Of a DNA stretch of 64,000 nt, positions 55,282 to 63,738 are shown one piece after another (position 1 is the first letter of the stretch; every line of letters begins with the position of its first letter). Source of the DNA: Microlunatus phosphovorus NM-1 (GTDB taxonomy: Bacteria; Actinomycetota; Actinomycetes; Propionibacteriales; Propionibacteriaceae). A program made the translations under genes and the position numbers. The notes under the pieces were generated by a model that did no database searches, was not told the DNA's origin, and saw only the letters and a program-made list of their open reading frames with translations. The stretch covers positions 5,146,001 to 5,210,000 of the forward strand of contig NC_015635.1 in NCBI RefSeq assembly GCF_000270245.1, written 5' to 3'.

Positions 55282-56421
55282 ATGCCTCGAAAGATCCTAC
55301 TCGTCAGTCAGCCGGGCGACGCCGGCGTGGCTCATGTCGTCGCCAACCACGTGGAGTGGGCTGTAGAGCGCGGTTGGCAGCCCACTGTGGCATGCGACCC
55401 CGAGAGCAGGCTTGCCGAGTTGGCTGTGGAGCGTGGCGGGAGAGTTGAACCCTGGAAAGCCAAGCGAAGTCCCGCGAGCGGTGTCCACTCCGAGATGAGG
55501 GCACTTCGAGGCATCCTCGAGCGCACCTCTCCAGACGTCGTCCATCTGCACAGCAGCAAGGCCGGCCTAGTGGGACGCCTGCTCATCCGTGGCTCACGCC
55601 CGACTGTGTTCCAGCCCCACGCTTGGTCATTCCAAGCATCCCGAGGGATGTCGAAGGCCCTGGCGGTTCGATGGGAACGCTGGGCCCAGCGCTGGACCGA
55701 CGTGACCGTCTGTGTCAGTCGAGCAGAGCAAGCTGCAGGGACGCAGTTCGGTGTCGAAGCAACCACCGCGATGGTGCCCAACTCGGTTGACAGCGCTCGG
55801 TTCCACCCGCTTCCCGGAAACGCGGATCGAGCCGCGCTCCGAGCCGAGATGGGCTTTGCACCCGATGCCTCGCTGGCAGTCTGCGTCGGACGGCTTTGCG
55901 AACAGAAGGGGCAAGACCTTCTTCTGGCCGCGTGGCCCAGGGTCCTCGATGCGGTGCCATCCGCCCAGCTCGTGCTGGTCGGCGACGGTCCCAAACGGGA
56001 TCAACTCGAATCTCAGCGCGTGGCGAATGTCGTGTTCGCCGGTGCATCTCCTCACTCTGCACGCTGGTTTCAACTCGCAGACCTCGCGGTCGTGCCAAGT
56101 CGTTGGGAGGGCCAGGCACTGGTGATCTTGGAGGCCATGTCTTGCGCTGTCCCGATAGTGGCAAGCGACATCGCGCCCAACGCCGAGACGCTGCCTCTCA
56201 ACGTTGGCGCAACGGTGTCCGCAGATCAACCGGAGATCCTTGCCGCCGCAATCGTGGAGCGGCTCCAGACAGATGCCCATGAACGTGTCACCGAGGGCCT
56301 CAGTGGCCGCAAACACGTTCAAGAGTTCCACGATCGAGCTCAACTGGCCGACAAGCTGACGGAAGTCTGGGAGGCCGTCGCTGACGCTCATCGGGTCTCT
56401 CCGATTCATCTGGCCCGGTGA
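55282..56421 (+). CDS. Glycosyltransferase family 4
   Basis: A 379-aa GT-B enzyme. The N-terminal fold shows ILLVSQPGDAGVAHVVANHV, and DVVHLHSSKAGLVGRLL forms the acceptor-side loop. The donor domain has LAVCVGRLCEQKGQDLLLAA, FAGASPHSARWFQLADLAVV and PSRWEGQALVILEAMSCAVP, the classic E(x7)E motif. It opens a plus-strand operon (GT4, flippase, deacetylase, GT4, Wzz, Wzy) in which almost all junctions overlap by 4 bp. Confidence 0.92.
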   Translation: MPRKILLVSQPGDAGVAHVVANHVEWAVERGWQPTVACDPESRLAELAVERGGRVEPWKAKRSPASGVHSEMRALRGILERTSPDVVHLHSSKAGLVGRLLIRGSRPTVFQPHAWSFQASRGMSKALAVRWERWAQRWTDVTVCVSRAEQAAGTQFGVEATTAMVPNSVDSARFHPLPGNADRAALRAEMGFAPDASLAVCVGRLCEQKGQDLLLAAWPRVLDAVPSAQLVLVGDGPKRDQLESQRVANVVFAGASPHSARWFQLADLAVVPSRWEGQALVILEAMSCAVPIVASDIAPNAETLPLNVGATVSADQPEILAAAIVERLQTDAHERVTEGLSGRKHVQEFHDRAQLADKLTEVWEAVADAHRVSPIHLAR

Positions 56422-58019
56422 GCGCCGACGAGGCTGCCGACGTTCCGCACGGACAGGCATCATCCGGCGATCCCAGCGCAAAAGTCCCTCCCGAGAACAG
56501 AGGGTTGGCAGTAGCTGCGGCGGCCGTTGCTGCGCTGTCGGTCCTGAGCTCGCTGCTAGGACTCGTGCGCGATCTCAGCCTCGCTGGCTTGTTCGGCGCA
56601 TCGGGAGCGACAGACGCATTTCTGGTGGCATGGACAGTGCCGGAGACCGTCACGCCATTGTTACTCGAAGGTGCGATGACCTTCCTCCTCGTGCCACTGT
56701 TCGTAGCAGAGATCGTGCGCGTGGGATCGATCACCAGGCTGGTGCGGTTGACTCTTCTCCCCTACCTGCTGTTGTTGCTGATCCTGACTGCGCTGACCAT
56801 AGTCGGCGCGCCGGTGTTGGTGAGGTTGCTCGCGCCGGCATTGAGCGACCCAGAACTCGCCGTCCAGTGTTTTCGCTACGCATGTCTGACAATCTTCTTC
56901 ATGGGCGTTGCAGGCTATCTCGTGGCAGCACTACGCGCACACGACTCGTTCGTCCGTCCGGCGCTCATCTACGCCGCATACAACGTCGGCATCCTGAGTT
57001 GCATGTTTCTCTTGCGTGACCGCCTAGGCGTCTTGAGTGCCGCGATCGGATTAGCTGTCGGTAGCGTCATGATGGTTGCTGTCCAGTTGCCACAGTTCTT
57101 ACGACTGGTCTCGCTAAAAGGTCTTGAATGCCGGATGAGTCGGAAGTTCTTCACTGCCTCGATGGTTTTTCTACCGATTGCGATCTACACTTTGGGCCGA
57201 CAGGCTCAGGTTTTTGTCGAGCGTATCGTCGGGTCGACACTCGACGCCGGCTCGATTTCGCACATGAACTACGCGAGCAAAATCGGGCAAATCCCCTTGC
57301 TTCTTGTGCTTCCGATTGCCACAGTGGCGTTTCCGTCCCTCGCGCGAGCCGCGGCCACCTCTGCCGGAGTGGCGTCGCAAGCTGATCGAGTGCTGCGGCT
57401 AGTTGTGCTCATGACGTTGCCGGCGATGATGTTTCTGATCATGTTTGCCTATCCAGCTGTGCAATTCATGTTCGAGCGGGGTGCCTTCGACGCCTCGGAC
57501 ACTGCGGCAACGTCTGGTGTGTTGACGCTGTACGGCTTTGGGCTACTCGGTCAAGTCCTGGTCAGCGTCGGCACTCTTGTCGCCTTTGCGCACCGGGGAC
57601 AGGTGTGGATGCCGGCTATCGCAGCCGGCGCCTGCTTGGTGGTGACGATCGTCTTGGACGTCGCGCTGAGTCCGGCGCTCGGCGTGCGGGCGCTGGGCAT
57701 CGGCAACGCCGGCGGCATCACCGTTGCCGCGATCGTGGTCCTCATCGGGCTCACCCGAAGTGTCGGTTGGCAGCCGCGAAGTCTCACCCGCTTGCTTCTC
57801 TTGGCCACCCCGTTGGCAGTGACAGCTGCACTTGCTGCTCGTCTGCTGTCCGATGTTCTCGGCCTCACGGGTCTTCCGGCGCTCCTACTGGGAAGCGCAT
57901 CAACTAGCATATTGTTCGTCACGGCTACAATCCTCGTGCGAATACCAGAAGCGCGTGATCTGGCTGGCGCCCTGACCAGGTTCGTTAAGAATCCACGCGA
58001 GATGAAGAGGCTGCGATGA
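56418..58019 (+). CDS. MurJ/MviN-type lipid-linked glycan flippase (Wzx role)
   Basis: A 533-aa MOP-superfamily membrane protein with about 13-14 TM segments after a polar 30-residue N terminus. It begins LSSLLGLVRDLSLAGLFGAS followed by GATDAFLVAWTVPE, the MurJ family start. FMFERGAFDASDTAATSGVL is the typical loop near TM8-9. In this operon it most likely flips the lipid-linked repeat unit rather than lipid II, although the family cannot tell the two apart. GTG 56418 overlaps the upstream stop as GTGA. Confidence 0.88.
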   Translation: MSADEAADVPHGQASSGDPSAKVPPENRGLAVAAAAVAALSVLSSLLGLVRDLSLAGLFGASGATDAFLVAWTVPETVTPLLLEGAMTFLLVPLFVAEIVRVGSITRLVRLTLLPYLLLLLILTALTIVGAPVLVRLLAPALSDPELAVQCFRYACLTIFFMGVAGYLVAALRAHDSFVRPALIYAAYNVGILSCMFLLRDRLGVLSAAIGLAVGSVMMVAVQLPQFLRLVSLKGLECRMSRKFFTASMVFLPIAIYTLGRQAQVFVERIVGSTLDAGSISHMNYASKIGQIPLLLVLPIATVAFPSLARAAATSAGVASQADRVLRLVVLMTLPAMMFLIMFAYPAVQFMFERGAFDASDTAATSGVLTLYGFGLLGQVLVSVGTLVAFAHRGQVWMPAIAAGACLVVTIVLDVALSPALGVRALGIGNAGGITVAAIVVLIGLTRSVGWQPRSLTRLLLLATPLAVTAALAARLLSDVLGLTGLPALLLGSASTSILFVTATILVRIPEARDLAGALTRFVKNPREMKRLR

Positions 58020-58714
58020 GGACTCGCCCAGTCTTCATGTACCATGCGGTTGCGGAAGAGTTGGATCCATTGATGGTTCAGGTGACGCCTCGCCGCCTCC
58101 GACAACAGATGGCAACGCTGAAGCGACTCGGCTATCGGGGTGTGTCGATGGAGCAACTGCTGGCTGAGCACGACGCCGAATCTCGGCTGGTCGGCTTGAC
58201 CTTCGATGATGGTTACGCGGACTTCGCCGAGCGCGCGGCGCCGATCCTCGACGAATTCGGATTCAACGCGACAGTGTTCGTCGTGGCCGGTCACGTTGGC
58301 GGAATCAACGACTGGGACTCACCGCCAGTTCGTCGGCTCATGGACGCTTCAGATATCCGCGCCATGCAGCAGGCAGGTCATGAGATCGGCTCGCACGGAG
58401 TCAGCCATACAGCGATGAGCAAGATCTGCAATGAGGAGGTGGACACGGAGCTCAAGCTAAGCAAGAGCATGCTCGAGACCATCACTGGCCACTCGGTGAA
58501 GGGATTCTGCTATCCCTATGGTGCCGTGTCCGCCCACGCGCTCTCAGAGGTGACGCGTCACTATGACTACGCTTGTGCCGTCTCGTCGCCTCTGCCTGCA
58601 AATCAGTGGGCTATTCCACGCTTCTTCGTGGGTGAGGAAGACGGGCCGAGTCGATTGCTTGCCAAGATCGCCTTGCGCAGGTTACGCGAACGCAGAAATC
58701 ACGGCGAGCTGTGA
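58016..58714 (+). CDS. Polysaccharide deacetylase (CE4)
   Basis: A 232-aa NodB-domain enzyme removing N- or O-acetyl groups from sugars. Motif 1 is TFDDGY at 62-67, with catalytic and metal-binding aspartates. Motif 2 is SHGVSHTAM, with His127 and His131 as zinc ligands. Motif 3 is FCYPYGAVS. There is no signal peptide, so it may act on a cytoplasmic lipid-linked or nucleotide-linked sugar. It is coupled by 4-bp overlaps to the flippase upstream and the GT4 downstream. Confidence 0.92.
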   Translation: MRTRPVFMYHAVAEELDPLMVQVTPRRLRQQMATLKRLGYRGVSMEQLLAEHDAESRLVGLTFDDGYADFAERAAPILDEFGFNATVFVVAGHVGGINDWDSPPVRRLMDASDIRAMQQAGHEIGSHGVSHTAMSKICNEEVDTELKLSKSMLETITGHSVKGFCYPYGAVSAHALSEVTRHYDYACAVSSPLPANQWAIPRFFVGEEDGPSRLLAKIALRRLRERRNHGEL

Positions 58715-59808
58715 AGGTCGTTCACATCATCACCGGCCTGCGCATCGGCGGTGCCGAGAACCAACTCCAGCTTCTGCTGCGCAATAGCCGAACAGACGCG
58801 GAGGTGATCGCTCTCACGAACGCCGATGAGATCGCCGATGCGATTCGACACGATGGAACACCCGTGCATGCGCTCAACATGAGGAGCAATCGTGACGTCT
58901 TCGCCGTCATCAGGCTGGCACGCTGGTTGCGGGCTCTGAGACCGGACGTTGTGCATCTGCACCTCTACCGGGCGACGCTGTACGGACGTCTCGCGGCTCG
59001 GCTCGCGAACGTCCCAGCGGTCGTCACCACGGAGCACTCATTGCTGGACGGGCGCATCGAGGGACGCCGGGCCACGAAAGGCGTACGTGCGCTCTATATG
59101 GCAACCGAGCCTTTCAATGCGGCGACGATTGCCGTGTCGAGAGACGTGCACTCCAGACTCCTCGATTGGGGGGTGCCTGACAGCAAACTCCGGATCATTC
59201 CCAACGGCATCGAGATCGTTGGTCCCCAAGCATCCGACCGTATCCGGGGGGAAGTTCGCCAGGAGCTCGGCTGGGCCGATAGCTTACGAGTCATCGCTGG
59301 TGTTGGTCGGCTCTCTCCGGAGAAAAGGTGGGATCTGTTGCTGGAGGCGGCGGCACCGCTGCTGAGTCCCAGGCTGCGGCTTGCGCTGATCGGCGCTGGC
59401 GCGGAGGAGCGGCGTCTGCGTGACCTGGCTGCCTCGCTTCGCATCGAAGACCACGTCAGTTTCCTTGGCCCACGGGCAGACGTGAGCAGGATGCTGGCAG
59501 CGGTGGATCTGGTGGTTTCGACATCGCCGCAAGAGACTTTCGGTCTTGCCGTTCTCGAAGCTGTCGTGGCCGGCCGGCCGGTAGTGTACGTGCGAGCCCC
59601 TGCTGTCGACGACATCGGTGTGCTGCCTGGAGTGATCAAGGTTTCCGAAGGCGTTGAAGGGGTGCGTGCCGGCCTGTTGGAGGGGTTGGAGACGACGTGC
59701 TCGCTTCCGCTCGCGGACGAACTCAACATCTATGACATTCGAAAGGTGGCATCCCGAGTGGATCACGTCTATGCAGAACTCTTGGAGCCGAAGGGAAGAA
59801 GTAAGTGA
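58711..59808 (+). CDS. Glycosyltransferase family 4
   Basis: A 365-aa GT-B enzyme. VVHIITGLRIGGAENQLQLL is the classic GT4 start with the GGAE acceptor loop. IPNGIEIV and VIAGVGRLSPEKRWDLLLEA follow, then VSFLGPRADVSRMLAAVDLV and STSPQETFGLAVLEAVVAGR with the E(x7)E motif. GTG 58711 overlaps the deacetylase stop, and its own stop overlaps the Wzz-like start. The specific donor and acceptor are unknown. Confidence 0.92.
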   Translation: MKVVHIITGLRIGGAENQLQLLLRNSRTDAEVIALTNADEIADAIRHDGTPVHALNMRSNRDVFAVIRLARWLRALRPDVVHLHLYRATLYGRLAARLANVPAVVTTEHSLLDGRIEGRRATKGVRALYMATEPFNAATIAVSRDVHSRLLDWGVPDSKLRIIPNGIEIVGPQASDRIRGEVRQELGWADSLRVIAGVGRLSPEKRWDLLLEAAAPLLSPRLRLALIGAGAEERRLRDLAASLRIEDHVSFLGPRADVSRMLAAVDLVVSTSPQETFGLAVLEAVVAGRPVVYVRAPAVDDIGVLPGVIKVSEGVEGVRAGLLEGLETTCSLPLADELNIYDIRKVASRVDHVYAELLEPKGRSK

Positions 59809-60443
59809 CAGTGCATGAGGACAGTTCGACGACCTCACCGAATCCGGGTCAGCCACATGCGGACGCCGGTCGCCCAACTCGGAAATCCATGGGGCGGTTC
59901 ATCCTGCTTCTGGTCGCGCTCCCGATCCTGGGTGCGGCAGTGGGTCTTCTTGTTGCCACGCTGATGCCGACAACCTACGCGGCGCACTCCTACGTGATCT
60001 TGATCACCAATTCTGGCGGATCCGACGGCTCGGCGACGAATGCAGCACAGGCCACAGCCCGGGTGGCGACCAAGACCAGTGTTCTCGCCTCCGCGGGTGC
60101 TGACGCGTCGTTGATCCGTGCCGCGGAGGAGGGACGACTCACTGTCACCGCATCACCTGATGCCCCGTTGGTGGATCTGGTGGCCCGAGCCGGGACGGCT
60201 GAGGAAGCAGCCAAGCTCTCCGATGAGTTGGCTCGCTGCACTGAGATCCAGGTCAACAACTTCAGCAAAGAGACCGCCGTGAGCGCGCGAGTCTTCGCAA
60301 CGGCTTCAATGCCTCTCGACCCGACTCTTCCCAACTATCCGGTGAACGTTCTCGCTGGTGCGGCACTTGGTGTCCTGGCCAGCGCGGTGATCTTCATTCT
60401 GCGGAGGCCCCGGGAGGGCCTGAGGCCACGAGCCCGCATGTGA
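59805..60443 (+). CDS. Wzz-like chain-length/co-polymerase protein
   Basis: A 212-aa protein with TM1 at about 31-51 (FILLLVALPILGAAVGLLVA), an extracytoplasmic domain including TNAAQATARVATKTSVLAS and a second TM at about 183-200 preceded by the Pro-rich motif LDPTLPNYPVN, as in Wzz/YveK proteins. No kinase domain is attached. It is paired with the Wzy-like protein encoded 25 bp downstream and is a second, distinct Wzz besides the one at 18662. Confidence 0.85.
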   Translation: MTVHEDSSTTSPNPGQPHADAGRPTRKSMGRFILLLVALPILGAAVGLLVATLMPTTYAAHSYVILITNSGGSDGSATNAAQATARVATKTSVLASAGADASLIRAAEEGRLTVTASPDAPLVDLVARAGTAEEAAKLSDELARCTEIQVNNFSKETAVSARVFATASMPLDPTLPNYPVNVLAGAALGVLASAVIFILRRPREGLRPRARM

Positions 60444-60468
60444 TGGCACTGAGAGCCGGCTCGTAATC

Positions 60469-61809
60469 GTGTTCACCCGAGTTCGTCGGCCGGTCCTGCT
60501 GGCTGTGATCGTCGTCGCATTGGTGGCATACCCGAATGACTCGTTGAGCACCGCAGTCCGACTAGCGAATGTCACGCCCACCGACCTTGCCTCCCTGGCT
60601 TTGGTCGGAGTCGCCGCAATCGATGTCTTGCGAGGCCGAAACATCGAGGTCTTGCGATCGAGAATCATGCTGTGTCCGGTCTTGGTGGTCGGTGCTGCTG
60701 GCTTCACGACTTTGTTCTCGACTGACCCTGTGCTCAGCCTGGTGGCTGTGATTCGCTATGCCCAGGTGTTCTTGCTGGTTCCGGTAGCGGTCGTTCTAGT
60801 GCTCCGGACCTGGTCCGATGTCAGGATCTTGCTGGGTACGGTGGTCGGCCTGGCAGCAGTTGAGGGGATTATCGGCACATATCAGGCTGTGACCAAGACT
60901 GGCGCGGGTTATGATGGAGAGACCATCCGCGCGATTGGGACGTTCGGTATCGGCGACCAAATCGCGATCGGAATCGTCGTCAGTTGCGGTCAAATCGTGC
61001 TACTGGCGGTGGCGCTGAAAGGCAGACGGAAACATAGGATCTATGCAATAGCAGGTGTCGCCCTTCTCTTTGTGCCATTGCTGCTCAGTTTGAGCCGTGG
61101 TGCTGTATTGGCAGCCGTGGCAGCGGCGGGGGTGATGGTGCTGTCAGCAGGATTTCGGCGGGCGTTGAAGATCGGTGTCATCGCCGCCGTTCTCGTGGTC
61201 CTCGCAGCTCCGCTTGTTGCCTCGTTTGATTCGACAGTTGGGGAGCGATTCACTTCGATCGTAGACTCGAGTTCCGCTCCCGACCGATCGGTTCAGGACC
61301 GTTACGATCTGTGGCGCGCCGCAACCAGAATTTGGCAAACCTCTCCAGTGGTGGGTGTCGGGCTCAAGCAGTTCCCAGCCTATCGTGACAGTCTTGCGCC
61401 GCTGGGCACCTCATCTGGGAGCGATCAAGTCGGTGCCGACAGCTATGTTCGGGTCCAGCTTCTTAGTCCCCATAATGAGTACCTGCTATTGCTCAGCGAG
61501 CAAGGTCTTCTCGGACTAGGCAGTCATCTCCTGCTGCTTGCAGTCTTAGGAATTCGGCATATTTCGAGACTTCGCCAACCTGAGACGAATCTGACGGACA
61601 ATTTCTTGCGGCTAGTCTGCGTTGGCGCATTCTCCTTCTATGCGATCAGTAATCTTTGGGGCGACCTGGCCGGGCCGACGACGATGCTCTATTCGGTGTT
61701 CTTGGGTATCATGTTGCGGTCGGCCGTGATTTATGGATCGCCACTTGAGCGGTCCTTGGTGGACGACTTCACCAGCCCTGCGAAGCGCCCGGCAGATGCA
61801 GATATTTGA
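60469..61809 (+). CDS. O-antigen ligase / polymerase family (Wzy-like)
   Basis: A 446-aa membrane protein with about eleven TM segments. The large loop at about 265-345 carries DRYDLWRAATRIWQTSPVVG, VGLKQFPAYRDSL and SPHNEYLLLLSEQGLLGLGS, which is the WaaL/Wzy pattern with the conserved Arg, H-N-Y/E and G residues. It probably polymerises the repeat units flipped by the MurJ-like protein. GTG 60469 has only a weak ribosome site. Confidence 0.88.
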   Translation: MFTRVRRPVLLAVIVVALVAYPNDSLSTAVRLANVTPTDLASLALVGVAAIDVLRGRNIEVLRSRIMLCPVLVVGAAGFTTLFSTDPVLSLVAVIRYAQVFLLVPVAVVLVLRTWSDVRILLGTVVGLAAVEGIIGTYQAVTKTGAGYDGETIRAIGTFGIGDQIAIGIVVSCGQIVLLAVALKGRRKHRIYAIAGVALLFVPLLLSLSRGAVLAAVAAAGVMVLSAGFRRALKIGVIAAVLVVLAAPLVASFDSTVGERFTSIVDSSSAPDRSVQDRYDLWRAATRIWQTSPVVGVGLKQFPAYRDSLAPLGTSSGSDQVGADSYVRVQLLSPHNEYLLLLSEQGLLGLGSHLLLLAVLGIRHISRLRQPETNLTDNFLRLVCVGAFSFYAISNLWGDLAGPTTMLYSVFLGIMLRSAVIYGSPLERSLVDDFTSPAKRPADADI

Positions 61810-61957
61810 AACCAGGTCGTGCTGCTGCAATCCGGGTCCGCGCGGTCGTGGCTGGTCATCCGATGTGCCAGCTGGGCAGGCAGGGCTGATGCCGGGATCG
61901 TTGTGCGTCCCTGACGTCCCACCACGATCGATCGGCGACCTGCCGTGCCTGGTCGCA

Positions 61958-61990
61958 AGCCGGTTGTAGTCGCCGCAGGCGACACCGGTG
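61958..61990 (+). terminator. Probable terminator hairpin of the plus-strand glycan operon
   Basis: GTCGCC (61969-61974) pairs with GGCGAC (61978-61983) around a GCA loop. Outside it, GCCGGT can pair with ACCGG beyond a few unpaired bases. There is no T-run. It lies about 150 bp after the Wzy stop. Confidence 0.4.
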
Positions 61991-62046
61991 GCTGGGCGTC
62001 TGCCTGTCCATGCCGGCACTGATATTTGGTGCTCTCCGCTGACGAC

Positions 62047-62075
62047 TTGCATGACTGGGCGACCGGGATTAATAT
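62047..62075 (+). promoter_or_regulatory. Strong sigma-70-type promoter for the GH16 gene
   Basis: TTGCAT at 62047-62052, a 17-nt spacer and TAATAT at 62070-62075 form the best consensus promoter in this part of the window. Transcription would begin near 62082, leaving a leader of about 125 nt before ATG 62208. Confidence 0.6.
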
Positions 62076-62207
62076 TTCGAAGGTCGACACCTTGACGCAT
62101 CCACTCCAGCGCATACGCGACGAGCCGCGGGGGTCACTCGGATCAAGTAGCTTCGGAGGATCTGCGTCGGCGTCGGCTCCCCCACCCCCGAAGACGGAGC
62201 CCCCCAA

Positions 62208-63113
62208 ATGTTCCCCCGTTCAAAAATTGAATCATCGCTGTGCGCACCCCGCGAAAGAAGCAAGAAGCGCGGCGAGATCGTTGACGAAGATTCCTCGTCA
62301 CGCCCCGCCTGGCGCCGTGGCGGCTGGATTGTGCTCGCCGCAGTCATCCTGGGAACTCTGATCGCAGCACCGGCGGATCTCGGTGCACCAACTCCTGACG
62401 CTTCCGCTGCCGTACCAAAACCACTCGGGCCGACTGGGAACTGGAAGCTCGTCTTCTCGGACGATTTCAATGGCAAGTCTGTCAACCGGAAGAAGTGGAC
62501 TGATCGATCTTCTTCGCAGTCCGACCACGGTCGGGGCAACAAGAAGAACAAGCAGCTTGAATGGAACCGGCATTCAAACTGCTCGGTGTCGAAGGGGGTT
62601 CTTACCCAAACCGCCAAGCGGACGAACATCAAATCACCATCTGGCGTCAAGTACAAGTGGACATCATGCTTGTTGACGAGCACACCTTCGTTCTCCTTTC
62701 AGTACGGCTATATCGAGATTCGATCGAAGCTGCCAGCAAAGAGAGGGTTTTGGCCGAGTTTCTGGACTTGGCAAACGCCGTCAAATAACCGGTGGACCGA
62801 GACTGATGTATACGAGTTCTTCTCGGACAACCCCAAGGCCTTGTATGTGGCACAGCAATCTGGCAGGGCTGCCGGGTGCACCGTGAAGAACCACAAATTC
62901 AATCCGAGCAAGGCCTTTCATGTCTACGGTGCCGACATCAAGCCGACCGGCACGGTCTTTTATGTTGATGGCAAGCAGGTATGTTCGACCTTGAGCACGT
63001 CGACCGGACCGACCAACATCGTGATCTCGAACTTCGTCTACTCCAAGAGGCCGCCGTCACCCAAGGCGAAGGGCAAGCATCACGTCGACTATGTGCGTGC
63101 CTGGCAGCGATAG
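62208..63113 (+). CDS. Exported glycoside hydrolase family 16
   Basis: A 301-aa beta-jelly-roll endo-glycosidase or transglycosylase. A TM/signal segment is at about 38-58 after a charged N terminus. The domain begins WKLVFSDDFNGKSVNRKKWT. The catalytic ExDxxE motif is ETDVYE, with Glu198, Asp200 and Glu203. It probably trims or remodels the surface polysaccharide made by this locus, as GH16 enzymes often do in glycan loci. ATG 62208 is preceded by GGAG at 7 nt. Confidence 0.9.
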   Translation: MFPRSKIESSLCAPRERSKKRGEIVDEDSSSRPAWRRGGWIVLAAVILGTLIAAPADLGAPTPDASAAVPKPLGPTGNWKLVFSDDFNGKSVNRKKWTDRSSSQSDHGRGNKKNKQLEWNRHSNCSVSKGVLTQTAKRTNIKSPSGVKYKWTSCLLTSTPSFSFQYGYIEIRSKLPAKRGFWPSFWTWQTPSNNRWTETDVYEFFSDNPKALYVAQQSGRAAGCTVKNHKFNPSKAFHVYGADIKPTGTVFYVDGKQVCSTLSTSTGPTNIVISNFVYSKRPPSPKAKGKHHVDYVRAWQR

Positions 63114-63734
63114 TTAGTTGGTGCGTGAAGGCTTGGCGTGCTCACGAGGCGCCCAGGTCTGGTCGGCTTCGAAAGGAGGGTGGTGGTGCGCCGGCCGGCA
63201 GCGGTTACCTCACCGAAGGTGAAGAGTGGTCGTTCCACGAGGTGAGATGATGACTGATGTCGAGACGCGGCCGCTGGTTAAGCCGGAAGTCGCCCGAAGT
63301 TCTTGTGTGTAAAGGAATTACCTGGTCAGCGGGTTTCCGGGCACCGCCGAACTCGTGGTGGCAGACCGTCGAAACGGCAGCGACTGAGCTCGCCATGCCG
63401 TAGCCTGGCTGTGTTGACGCTCGGGGGGAGCGCGAACCGCGCTCAGCGGCAACGGTGTGTTCGATTCGGGGGGATCGGTGACCACAACCCACGACTCAGT
63501 CGTTGGCGGATCAAGGATCGTCGGGCTATGCACTGCGGGCGCCTTGGCGTCACGCCTGCCGCTGTCTGCGGCGAAGCGAACGTCCTTGATTTCCGGTTTG
63601 TGGAATCCACCGCGCCCGGCGTGTTCTGAATTGGTCGAGTCGGGCGATGCCCGCACCCGCACGTGCTCCTGGATTGGACACAGCTCACACCACCAGTTCC
63701 GTGCCACGCTGAGGAATCGGGGGATCCCACAGCA
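63114..63734. other. Intergenic/leader region before the second priming transferase
   Basis: About 620 bp. It contains a perfect hairpin at 63428-63444, the leader motif at 63459-63474 and a doubtful small ORF at 63478-63738. Earlier parts hold only very short frames, including one of 21 codons at 63247 behind a GAGGTGAG sequence, which I cannot support as a gene. Confidence 0.5.
63428..63474 (+). promoter_or_regulatory. Hairpin plus GTTCGATTCGGGGGGA leader motif
   Basis: GAGCGCG (63428-63434) and CGCGCTC (63438-63444) form a 7-bp stem with an AAC loop. GTTCGATTCGGGGGGA follows at 63459-63474. This repeats the arrangement at 14436-14470, with 15 of 16 motif bases identical, ahead of the other priming transferase. 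Confidence 0.45.
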
Positions 63735-63738
63735 ATGA
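63478..63738 (+). CDS. Doubtful small ORF coupled to the priming transferase
   Basis: An 86-codon frame from GTG 63478, four nt after GGGGGGA, ends in TGA that overlaps the next start as ATGA. Those two signals favour translation. The protein (start MTTTHDSVVGGSRIVGLCTA) has no recognised domain, is rich in Ser, Arg and Thr and has no predicted membrane segment beyond a weak one. It may be a leader peptide or chance. Confidence 0.3.
   Translation: MTTTHDSVVGGSRIVGLCTAGALASRLPLSAAKRTSLISGLWNPPRPACSELVESGDARTRTCSWIGHSSHHQFRATLRNRGIPQQ

Larger units (their letters stand above)
61810..62207. other. Intergenic region with terminator-like hairpin and GH16 promoter
   Basis: Nearly 400 bp without a gene. 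It contains the hairpin at 61958-61990 near the end of the Wzy operon and a strong promoter at 62047-62075 for the GH16 gene. Both are listed separately. Confidence 0.6.

Noticed and set aside
63247-63312. 21-codon frame behind GAGGTGAG considered as a second lasso or small-peptide gene
   Set aside because: It lacks the lasso leader motif, has no processing genes nearby, and its sequence (start MMTDVETRPLVKPEVA) shows no known pattern.
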